Shown piece by piece: positions 9,098 to 15,752 of a stretch of 15,752 nt of DNA. Numbering within the stretch: the first letter of the stretch is position 1; each line of letters begins with the position of its first letter. Made by a program: the position numbers and the translations under genes. The notes below the pieces were generated by a model. That model saw only the letters and a program-made list of their open reading frames with translations, did not search any database and was not told where the DNA came from. This DNA is from Chromera velia (taxonomy: Eukaryota; Sar; Chromeraceae): contig JAHBMJ010002814.1 in the NCBI GenBank assembly GCA_018398765.1, forward strand, positions 1 through 15,752, given 5' to 3'.

Positions 9098-9919
9098 TCA
9101 TTGAAATCCGCCTGCTGGGGGGACAGACAGCTTGACTATTTCCATGCTCGGCTGTTTACACAAGAAGTCCACCCAATTCTGAGGAACGTATCCTCTCACC
9201 ACCTTATACAGCTCCATTGCTATTAGAGCAACAGTGACTGTCACTCTTTTGAACGCTCTGAGACTCCTTTTCCCCTCCTTCAGGAGGCTAGGGGCAGTGG
9301 TCGTGCAACCTAGCGTGCAACTAAGTGAGTCCAAGCTCACCATCATGATCATGACTCTGCCCCTTGTGTCAGCACCTTCCCCCCCATTCTTTACCACTAT
9401 GCCATACCAGTGCTGTGTTTCATAATTATGCATTGGAATGAACCAAAACCCTGCCTCCAGCGCCACCCCCCCTAGTATACTCAACGGTCCCCCCAGCGTC
9501 GCTGACAAAGTACCTGGATGGTCACTCCCCCATTGCAACTGGGGTACCCCCTCTGCAGTCTTCCCTGCCTCAGTGGGCAGTCTCGTGCTGAAAACGAATA
9601 TCTTTTTGTCACTCGACTCTCGGGGGGACTCAAAGCGATTCTTGACCAATGCTGCCAGCAGACCTGCTCTCAATACCTCTTCATCCATCTGGAAATCACC
9701 CCACGGTCCCCTTAGGTCCATTCTAATCCACTTCACACGGAGCGTTGACAGCATGGACGCCAGCCTTGCCACTGAGGAATGGTCGGGTCTAGTGTTGGGT
9801 CCTGTGCTTACGGGGGTGCAGGCAGGAGCAGGTCGAGGGTGTGGCTCTATTCTGCTAGACATCCTTCTCTCACTCCTATCAATGCCCACCCGTGGAGGGA
9901 TCGGGCCTACTCTATCCAT
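9098..9919 (-). CDS. Ulp1/SENP-like (C48) cysteine peptidase remnant, probably transposon-borne
   Basis: A 273-residue ORF whose order of motifs fits the Ulp1 fold. Around 65-92, IRMDLRGPWGDFQMDEEVL resembles the 'dL..g.wLnDevI' segment. KIFVFST lies at 106-112. FWFIPMHNYETQHWYGIVV (158-176) carries the catalytic His170-Trp171 after an 'iPi' strand. VSLDSL (194-199) carries the expected Asp197. The last expected motif, Q..N..DCG.FLC, appears as PQNWVDFLC (246-254). The Asp and the trailing Phe-Leu-Cys are present but the nucleophile Cys-Gly is missing. In this family the enzyme cleaves ubiquitin-like modifiers or polyproteins, and C48 genes are common passengers of eukaryotic transposons. The first 60 residues are Pro/Arg-rich. 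The frame is closed upstream by a stop at 9949, so the true 5' end may be elsewhere. It lies between the satellite and the LTR element. The family call is by motif reading only. Confidence 0.45.
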   Translation of the reverse strand: MDRVGPIPPRVGIDRSERRMSSRIEPHPRPAPACTPVSTGPNTRPDHSSVARLASMLSTLRVKWIRMDLRGPWGDFQMDEEVLRAGLLAALVKNRFESPRESSDKKIFVFSTRLPTEAGKTAEGVPQLQWGSDHPGTLSATLGGPLSILGGVALEAGFWFIPMHNYETQHWYGIVVKNGGEGADTRGRVMIMMVSLDSLSCTLGCTTTAPSLLKEGKRSLRAFKRVTVTVALIAMELYKVVRGYVPQNWVDFLCKQPSMEIVKLSVPPAGGFQ

Positions 9920-10053
9920 TATTCCTACTGTCCCCCCTCTCCCACTTCATAGTGCTGTGGAGGCACGACCCAAACGCCTATCATACTGTGTATTCCGAAA
10001 TCCTGCTGGACCGAGGATCTGCGGGAACGGGAAGGGTCTGTGTGGAGCCATGG

Positions 10054-10058
10054 CCTCA
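10054..10058. other. left copy of putative 5-bp target-site duplication (CCTCA)
   Basis: It directly precedes the left LTR. The counterpart CCTCT directly follows the right LTR at 13279-13283, with four of five bases identical. Five-base duplications are typical of Ty3/gypsy, Ty1/copia and related integrases. Confidence 0.5.
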
Positions 10059-10334
10059 TGTGAGCCTTGTGCTTGGGCGCGTCGGGAAGAGGCGTGGCGG
10101 CGGCAAGCATAGCGGGACGCGCGCGACAGACTGAATTGTGCCAGTAATCAAAGAGAGCGCGCGCGCACAGTAATTGGTCTGAATTATGTGTCAAGGTTAT
10201 TTGGTATCAGCAGACTGACATTCTAGCTGACATTGAATAGCAGGACGTTGACAGACTCGTCTGCTTGTCAGACCTCCTTCCCTAAGAATCTTTAAGAGCC
10301 CCGTTCTGCTCTAGAGCCCCGTACAAAGCTGACA
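10059..10334 (+). repeat. left long terminal repeat (276 bp)
   Basis: By eye it aligns with 13015-13278 end to end, with about 17 substitutions over 264 positions and one 12-bp insertion near 10220-10235, apparently a small duplication of a CTGACATT segment. It starts TG and ends CA, and contains short palindromes such as GCTCTAGAGC near its end. No promoter or polyadenylation signal is distinct. Confidence 0.75.
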
Positions 10335-10337
10335 GTT

Positions 10338-10360
10338 TGGTTAGCAGAGCAGGATCGACC
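10338..10360 (+). other. putative primer-binding site, initiator-tRNA-Met-like
   Basis: Three bases after the left LTR the sequence TGGTTAGCAGAGCAGG begins. Complements of eukaryotic initiator tRNA-Met 3' ends begin TGGTAGCAGAG, so the site matches after allowing one extra T, with partial similarity beyond. The spacing is right for an LTR-element primer site, but the match is imperfect and the tRNA of this species is unknown. Confidence 0.4.
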
Positions 10361-10553
10361 ACGGCTACACGGATGTTCGCGGTTACTGATAGCGAGGATT
10401 GTAGACCATCGCTGAAAGTTTCTGTTGAACCCGAATCACCACTGTTGATGGTACAGTTAAACTGACTACACGGTTCACTGCTCACAGTGTCAAGAAATCT
10501 GTAGAAACAGTCGGATGCTCTGTTGGAAATTGTGCTGAGTCGTTTTGTTTATC

Positions 10554-11615
10554 ATGAGCGGAGAAATTTTGGAGACATTTGAGAAAGTTGCGTTGCTTGT
10601 CAATCGAGTAGACGAGCTTCGCCATGTATCGGTGGTGGACGCTGCAAGGAACAGACATGATGTTTTTGGAAAGATTCTTGCAGTGGCGGAGGAGCTGGTG
10701 ATGTTGTTGGGAGGTGGAATGAGAAAGAAGGAGGAATCTGTGTCTGAGGTGGAACTTAAAGCAATCCATCAGACTGAGGCACTATCAGTGGTGACGTTTG
10801 GGAAAGAAGGAAGGAAGAGGACAAGGAGAATTCGACACATGACTAGGGCGCAATGGGACAGAGAGAAGTTCCCATTCTGGAAGGTTGCACGAGATCATCT
10901 GGCCACAGCTGGTGCGGTACCCAGAACCACACCAACTTGAAGCAGACCGCCTTGCAACAGCAGAGTCAGCATGCAGACTGACATCCCCCATGATCTTTCT
11001 CCGGAAGTGAGAGGAATATACCAAATTGTCCAGGACTGTTATGCCAAGCAAGCAGAAGCCATCACAGCAGAACAGAGGGAGTTGTGTCAGGTTCGAGGGG
11101 CAGAGCATTGTCCGACTGTCCTATTGGAGCCTGTGAAGGAAGAGAGTGTTGGAATGGTCGCTGTGAGCCCGGTGGACGGAAATAGAAGCAAGGAGCACAA
11201 GGGATGGTCTGAGAGAGACCATGACCGCCGCTACTAGAAGCGACAGGGACGGCGGGACCAAGAACTGAATAGGGTATGCACTTACCCCAGGAAGCATGGA
11301 AAGCGAGTGAGCTGCAAAGAGCCTGAGACGGCTATAAGGGCCATAGCCACTACCGTGAGTGTCCCTCACGTACAGTCTGAGCTGCTGAGGATTGTGAATT
11401 TGTGGGGCAGATGACAGTATGTTGGAGGAAAGCCAGGTGGGATTTTCAATGATGACAACTGGGTGTCAGTACTGGAGACGTTTGGAAAGAAAGTGGCCAG
11501 ACAGAATACGGAGGTGAGCAGCTTGGCAATGAGCCAGAAGGGAATTCACAAAAAGAACTCGAAGCGAAGGATCAGTTATGGTGGTATGACAGGAGAGAGA
11601 AGGCGGAGAGTGTAG
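10554..11615 (+). pseudogene. decayed ORF in gag position of the LTR element
   Basis: One reading frame runs 354 codons from ATG 10554 to TAG 11613-11615 with only three interruptions: TGA at 10938, TAG at 11235 and TGA at 11412. Random sequence of this length should hold roughly 14-17 stops, so this was almost certainly protein-coding. The product is mixed alpha-helical-looking and basic, with a helical N-terminus (ILETFEKVALLVNRVDEL), a KKEES linker, Arg/Lys clusters (GKEGRKRTRRIR) and a basic C-terminus (RRRRV). I see no zinc knuckle, protease or polymerase motif and do not recognise the family. Position after the leader suggests a gag-like or accessory protein. Each stop is one C-to-T change away from CGA or CAG. 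Confidence 0.6.
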
Positions 11616-13014
11616 CATGAGCATGGTATGACCCATGCACAGTGAAGAGTGCATGCCACTGAGGTTCAGTAAAAGCAGCGGTGGGCATGAAAGACGCTGC
11701 TTAGAATTGATCCTTGGATGGAGCCTTACTGATTGGGTAGAGGAACTTGGTTATGATGACTAGAGGTGTGTGGTCTTTTCTGCTTTTACTTACAATCATG
11801 AATGCCGCGTTTCCAAACGCTGAGTAGTGCCATAGGGGCACCGCAGCAGCCGCACATCTCCAAGTCAGTGTACTCCTGGATTGTTTTTCTTTTCATTGTG
11901 AGTTAAAGTTGGGAAATTTCTTTCCGGGGGAAGAAGGATGGAGTGTATGGATACGTATGGGGAGAACGGATCGAAGTGTATGTATTGAGGTGGTTGGTAT
12001 GTCTGACTGTATTTCTCTCTATATATCCCGACTGTCTTGACTCTCTGTGATAGGAATTAGTCATGGGGGGTTGAAGTAGTGAGATGGAAGGAGAAGAAGA
12101 AAAGAGGAGAAAGGTGAAGTAGAAAGGAAAAAGACGGGATGAGAAGTGATTGTAGTGAATGTTGGGTAAATATGAATGTGTTGTTTCTCTGGCTGTCTCT
12201 GTTTATTGTCTTCACTTTCCTTCTAGCTGTGTATTTGTTTGTTTGGGTATGATGGGAAGAGTGAAAGAGAAAGAAAGTGAGCCGAACGCGAAGAAGAAAA
12301 GAAGAAGAGACAGTACTAGAAACAGAGGCCCGCTAACTCAAAGTCCACTCCAAAAAAAATTGAAAAGTCATGGTAAGAAGGAGAAGAATGCAGGTGAGAG
12401 AAGCGTTTTATGAAAGGAAGTTGCCCTTGAAAGTGAGAGCGAGTGAGAGAGAGCATACAAGCTCACTGTAATAGAGTTCAGAGTCAAAGTGAGCACCGTT
12501 GGACGACTATATTTGCTCATGTGTGGTCCCAATTCATTCCAACTATGCGTCGCAGTGTTTATGGTCCTCTGGCGCCCATGCATGCAAATTGCTATGGCCT
12601 CGCTTGTAGAAGATTGCCCAGAGAAGTATCGCATGCAGACACTGGAATTGAGACCCTGAGGTGATTGTATTGTGTGTGTGGTCGAGCACATCACAGAGAA
12701 GTGGGTGTGTGGATAGTTTGTGTTGTCTGCCATGCGAGAGCGATTAAGAGTCACTGAGTCAGCGCAAAGCGTGTCCGCTCAGTGTTTGTATTTTGAGCAA
12801 ACACAGACTTCGGAATTATCCTTATTAGATTAGGCTTTGAGAAGAGGTCCGGTGAGCAGGTGTGAGGAAGTGTGAGGAGGTGGGACAGCAATGTGACAAG
12901 CGTATTTCATTGATGTTCGAGTTTACGTGTGAATGAATTAGTTGAGATGTACATATGGTATTATGAGGAAGGCGTGGAACCGAGCGTGGACGTCGGCTCT
13001 GACCAGCGGGCAGG
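11616..13014. other. interior of the LTR element without a recognisable gene
   Basis: About 1.4 kb between the decayed ORF and the right LTR. The longest plus-strand frame (12159-12413) gives a peptide with a Lys/Arg-rich tail (AKKKRRRDSTRNRG) and has no family match by eye. A strongly purine-biased tract lies at about 12073-12150. Minus-strand frames lack any domain character. I find no reverse transcriptase or integrase motif on either strand. Confidence 0.55.
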
Positions 13015-13278
13015 TGTGAGCCTTGCGCTTGGGCACGTCGGGAAAAGGCGTGGCGGTGGCAAGCATAGCGGGACGTGCACGACAGACTGAATTATGCCAG
13101 TAATCAAAGAGAGCGCGCGCACACAGTAATTGGTCTGAATTATATGTCGAGGTCATTTGTTATCAGCAGACTAACATTAAATAGTAGGACGTTGACAGAC
13201 TGGTCTGCTTGTCAGACCTCCTTCCCTAAGAATCTTTAAGAGCCCTGTTCTGCTCTAGAGCCCCGTACAAAGCTGACA
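13015..13278 (+). repeat. right long terminal repeat (264 bp)
   Basis: A direct copy of 10059-10334 that lacks its 12-bp insertion. Most differences are A or T here against G or C in the left copy, several at CpG sites. The ends TGTGAG and GCTGACA are intact. It is followed by CCTCT, the imperfect mate of the left flank. Confidence 0.75.
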
Positions 13279-13286
13279 CCTCTGAG

Positions 13287-13694
13287 TCACCTGTGATATC
13301 TACGGAGCAATCGTCTAATAAGGCCTCTGCTGTAGAGGGGTTTGGAGGGCTCTTCGTCTGGGAGGGAATAGTGAGCTACTTGACCAGCATTATTATCCTC
13401 CCTACCCCTAGTCCGACTTGTATCTAACCTGTTTGATCGGCTGTCATCCTGCATAGGACTTCTCATTCTGGAAGGAGACCCCCCTCCCTCTGCCTCAATG
13501 TCTCGGTCTCTTCTCCTCGGAGTCAATACCACTCTAGGGCGTAGCCTGACTCGGCCTGACAGTGATATGGAGGGGTCATGACTTTTAGGCTTGGTTCCTC
13601 CATCGCCTCTCAACTTCACCACTCGGTGACTTCCGGAGCGGGCCCCTTGTATGTCTTTGGGGCGAGACCCTTCCTCTCCTGGCTCTGCATCCAT
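13287..13694 (-). CDS. hypothetical arginine-rich ORF next to the LTR element
   Basis: A 135-residue frame, strongly Arg/Ser/Asp-rich (RRRDRDIEAEGGG, SRTRGRED) and disordered-looking, with no recognised domain. It stops four bases short of the putative target duplication. Its last codons run into CACAG|GTGACT, a plausible splice donor, and a good acceptor (CCCGTTCCCGCAG) lies just beyond the LTR element at about 10019 on the same strand. It could therefore be an upstream exon of the gene whose later part is the C48-like ORF, now split by the LTR insertion. Coding status is uncertain. Confidence 0.25.
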   Translation of the reverse strand: MDAEPGEEGSRPKDIQGARSGSHRVVKLRGDGGTKPKSHDPSISLSGRVRLRPRVVLTPRRRDRDIEAEGGGSPSRMRSPMQDDSRSNRLDTSRTRGREDNNAGQVAHYSLPDEEPSKPLYSRGLIRRLLRRYHR

Positions 13695-14235
13695 CCATGC
13701 ACCCCCGCCCGTATCTACGTTCTCCTGACATCTCTACGAGGGGCTTAGCGAATAGACGGGTTGTGGACTTAGAATCCGGGGGTATACTCGGCTGTGAAGG
13801 TAAGGCAAAACAACCACTCCCTCCAATTTTCTCAATTTACCACCGATTTCGCTCGTTTTTGTCTCAAACGTATTCTGTGCTGGAGCCCTCTCTGTTTCTT
13901 GTGGACAGAACAGGAAAGGGGAGAAGAGAAGGAAGGATCAGGTCCATATGTATGTGTAAGGGCCCAAAACAGAAAAGAGCAACGTAGTAGTTGAACGTAC
14001 TCCTGCTTGCAGAATTAACTGGGAAGATGATCACATCAACATTTAATGAATCGCAGACTTTACATATAGAAATCCCAGTCGCCCTGCACAATTGTCTTTG
14101 TTTGCGGCACTGAGCTTGTGTTGATTTTCTTGCCCAATCTTCTCTTCTTCTGCTGAATCTCGGAGAGAACGTGAGAGACGGTTGTGAGAGCTTTGCGGGA
14201 GACGGACTTCTTCAGCTCCCAAACTTAACGTGAAC
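13695..14235 (+). promoter_or_regulatory. upstream region of the BTB-domain gene
   Basis: About 540 bases with no convincing gene. The open frame at 13697-13987 has no domain-like character. It should contain the promoter and 5' UTR of the gene starting at 14236. Pyrimidine-rich stretches (for example 14124-14150) precede the start, but no specific element is recognisable. Confidence 0.4.
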
Positions 14236-15602
14236 ATGTCTTCTTCTTCCCCAATCGAGGCTTCTTACCTCGCCTCCATGAGGCTGCCTGTAAGACATTT
14301 GTGTTCTCTGGACGACGACAATCTGCTGTTCTGCCTGGAGGGAGAGACGGACGTGTTCTATCTGAACGTCTCCGAACTGAAGGGACGGTCGGGGGGCTTC
14401 GGAGAGACCCCTGAAAAGACGTTCTGCAAGGTTCCGTACATCGGCATGCCCCTCGTTGTGAAGGGAGGCAAGATGGGGCGTCTGGTGGTGGTCGTGCCAT
14501 CGGACCAGAACCCCACCCTGATTGAGAACTGGGTGGTCGCCCCCGATCACTTTTCCCAGAGCTTTGTGCCGTCTCCCGTGAAGGGAGGATTCAGAACAGC
14601 GACTTTGTTCAAGAATTCTGTCCATGTCTGTCAAGTGGGGGGCAATGATGGCAACTCCCCTTCAACTTGGTCAGTCATCCCACCAGGAAAGGTATTTCCA
14701 CCTAGATGGGGAGGGGGGAGTAACTTAAAGTTCTCCGTTGAGGCCGTCGAGTGCCCAGTTCACCCGGCTGAGCGGGACAGAAATCGTGCCAGAGATGCCC
14801 TCGGCCGCAACCGCAGCTGCCAGAGCTGTGCAGACTGTCTTTGCCCCAAGCTCGCAATGCACAGCCCCTTTTCTTTTGACGTCCCTTCTGAGAATGAGCC
14901 TGTGACTCTTTTTGCCACAGGGTCTTTGCTTTGCTGGCACAACTTGACGGGAGAAGTATACTCTAGTCCGTCTGCTAGCCGAGAGTCTGTCGATAAGGTG
15001 GAGCACGTAGTCGAGGGAGCCAGTGCTGCCTGTGTGGTCCCTTACAGCTCGATAGTCCTGGTCGGCACAGTGACGGGAGGGGTCCATCGGCTTGGCGTGG
15101 GGAACCAAGCGGGGCGGCCGGTTGAAAAGATTTTTCAGAGAGCGAGGCAGATCAGAAGATTGAAAGCATGGTCATGATCGATGAAGGAGATCTGATCTTT
15201 TCCATTGGGAAGGACATCATGATCGGGCAGGGGGCCTCTCCTGTGAGCTTTTCGCTCAAGGAGCGTTCACCCGTGATGGGAGTTTGGCGGCGAATGATTT
15301 TTGAGGGTGGTGCGGGTGCGGACGTCGAGCTGGTTGCGAAAGATGAGACCCGCCCTGAATCAGAATTACCCAGAATCTTCGGAAACAAAGGCATTCTTTC
15401 CGCCCGGTGTCCGTTCTTCAACGCTGCCTTCTCTGGCGGCTTCCAAGAAGGAGGCAGGTCCGTGTTTCCGATTTCCGACACCTCTTTTGAGGCTCTCAGG
15501 TGCGTTGTCCTGCACCTTCACACTGACGTGACGGAGCTGGAGGTCGACTTTGCGCTGGATGTAATGGAACTCGCGCGGCGTTTCGAACTCTCTTGGCTGC
15601 AG
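14236..15602 (+). CDS. BTB/POZ-domain protein, 5' part, with an apparent frame break
   Basis: ATG 14236 (preceded in frame only by a GTG) opens about 300 residues in one frame, ending at a TGA at 15175-15177. The sense then continues in another frame from about 15130 to a CAG|GTGCGT splice donor at 15602/15603. The switch falls at a run of five T (15131-15135); a one-base loss there would account for it, and an unrecognised small intron is the alternative. The second frame carries a BTB domain at about 15317-15602: ADVELV, then GILSARCPFFNAAFSGGFQE, VFPISDTSFEALRCVVLHLH and ALDVMELARRFEL, matching the usual 'l.arS.yF..mf', 'F..lL.yiYtg' and 'll..A..f.l..L' series. BTB domains dimerise and often recruit cullin-3 ligases. 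The N-terminal part is beta-strand-rich with repeated hydrophobic strand/turn units and a Cys cluster (SCQSCADCLC). It may be propeller-like, as in RCC1-BTB proteins, but no clear RCC1 repeat is seen. The gene continues past the window. Confidence 0.75.
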
Positions 15603-15637
<35 letters not shown>

Positions 15638-15709
15638 CGTGTCCATCTTTTTTTCTTTGTTTGATTCTTTCTTTCACATTCTCGTTCTCATTCTCTCTCT
15701 CTGTCACTC

Positions 15710-15752
<43 letters not shown>
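15603..15752 (+). other. start of an intron of the BTB gene, filled with (GT)n and (CT)n
   Basis: Donor GTGCGT at 15603 leads directly into a GT repeat (to about 15634), a T-rich stretch and a CT repeat to the window end. The exon ends in phase 0 after ELSWLQ. No acceptor lies within the window. Confidence 0.8.

Larger units (their letters stand above)
10059..13278 (+). mobile_element. LTR-retrotransposon-like element, non-autonomous, decayed
   Basis: Two direct repeats (10059-10334 and 13015-13278) bound a 2.68-kb interior. Both begin TGTGAG and end GCTGACA, the TG...CA ends required by retroviral-type integrases. The flanks are CCTCA before the left copy and CCTCT after the right copy, a 5-bp target duplication with one mismatch. 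Three bases inside the left repeat is a tRNA-primer-site-like sequence beginning TGG (10338). The interior carries one decayed ORF in the gag position and no recognisable protease, reverse transcriptase, RNase H or integrase, so it would have needed proteins from elsewhere. The sequence before the right repeat (AGCGGGCAGG) is only weakly purine-rich, so the polypurine tract is poor or eroded. Orientation is inferred from the ORF and primer site. Confidence 0.7.

Noticed and set aside
9961-10070. ILLDRGSAG on the plus strand, resembling the DTG/DSG active site of retroviral-type aspartic proteases
   Set aside because: The active-site Thr/Ser is Arg, no second conserved motif follows, and the frame runs into the LTR. 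Likely coincidence.
10068-10080. 11-base match in the LTR (GTGCTTGGGCG) to the internal promoter region of 5S rRNA, as in Cassandra-type elements
   Set aside because: The match is short, does not extend on either side and is partly lost in the other LTR. No other 5S segment lies at the right distance.
9925-10194. 89-residue minus-strand ORF, with a partial duplicate at 12938-13156
   Set aside because: The shared part is the LTR read backwards, so the similarity comes from the repeat, not from a protein family. Only its non-LTR end might belong to the interrupted minus-strand gene.
12159-12413. 84-residue plus-strand ORF with a basic nuclear-signal-like KKKRRR
   Set aside because: The first half is low-complexity hydrophobic and the second A/G-rich. 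No homology or conservation can be argued, and it lies in the non-coding interior of the LTR element.
12990-13014. Primer-site-like TGGTCAGAGCC on the minus strand next to the right LTR, which would reverse the element
   Set aside because: It lies 9 bp from the LTR with two bases missing against the usual site, and the opposite end has no purine tract for that orientation. The decayed ORF also favours plus orientation, but this is not fully excluded.
14212-14634. 140-residue minus-strand ORF opposite the BTB gene
   Set aside because: Antisense shadow of the plus-strand coding frame, which has better codon structure and a domain.

Overview
This is nuclear DNA from a eukaryote. Three genes look intron-bearing or spliced, with canonical GT-AG borders where I can define them. 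Spacers are long, and simple repeats such as (GT)n, (CT)n and (ATTC)n are abundant and also fill introns. There is a full exportin-2 (CSE1) gene, plus decayed mobile DNA. Base composition is near balanced apart from one A+T-rich island. The style suggests a unicellular alga or protist, and a chromerid alveolate such as Chromera velia would fit. That identification is an impression, not something the sequence proves.

Layout. (1) 1-521: microsatellites and spacer, possibly holding a further exon of the first gene. (2) 522-1889, minus strand: a secreted protein with a signal peptide, a DUF4215-type CGDG...ECD cysteine repeat and a leucine-rich L-domain-like solenoid; the 3' end is probably incomplete. 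(3) 1890-2500: divergent promoter region. (4) 2501-6060, plus strand: CSE1 in three exons, about 984 residues, recycling importin-alpha out of the nucleus. (5) 6061-7127: 3' flank with a CT/GC microsatellite, then an A+T-rich island. (6) 7359-8605: a degenerate satellite with two levels of repetition. (7) 8714-9919, minus strand: remnants of a possible transposon gene, including an Ulp1/C48-like protease that seems to lack its catalytic Cys-Gly. (8) 10059-13278: an LTR-retrotransposon-like insertion, found by comparing the two ends by eye. It has about 276/264 bp direct repeats starting TG and ending CA, a nearly matching 5-bp target duplication, a tRNA-iMet-like primer site and a decayed gag-position ORF, but no reverse transcriptase. 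(9) 13287-13694, minus strand: an arginine-rich ORF that may be the upstream part of the gene interrupted by the LTR element. (10) 14236 to the window edge, plus strand: the 5' part of a BTB-domain gene with one apparent frame break, running into a microsatellite-filled intron.

The three host genes have no evident joint pathway. The most informative part is 7.1-13.7 kb, where a satellite, an old protease-bearing element and a younger LTR element lie side by side or nested. Nothing there is clearly an intact autonomous system.
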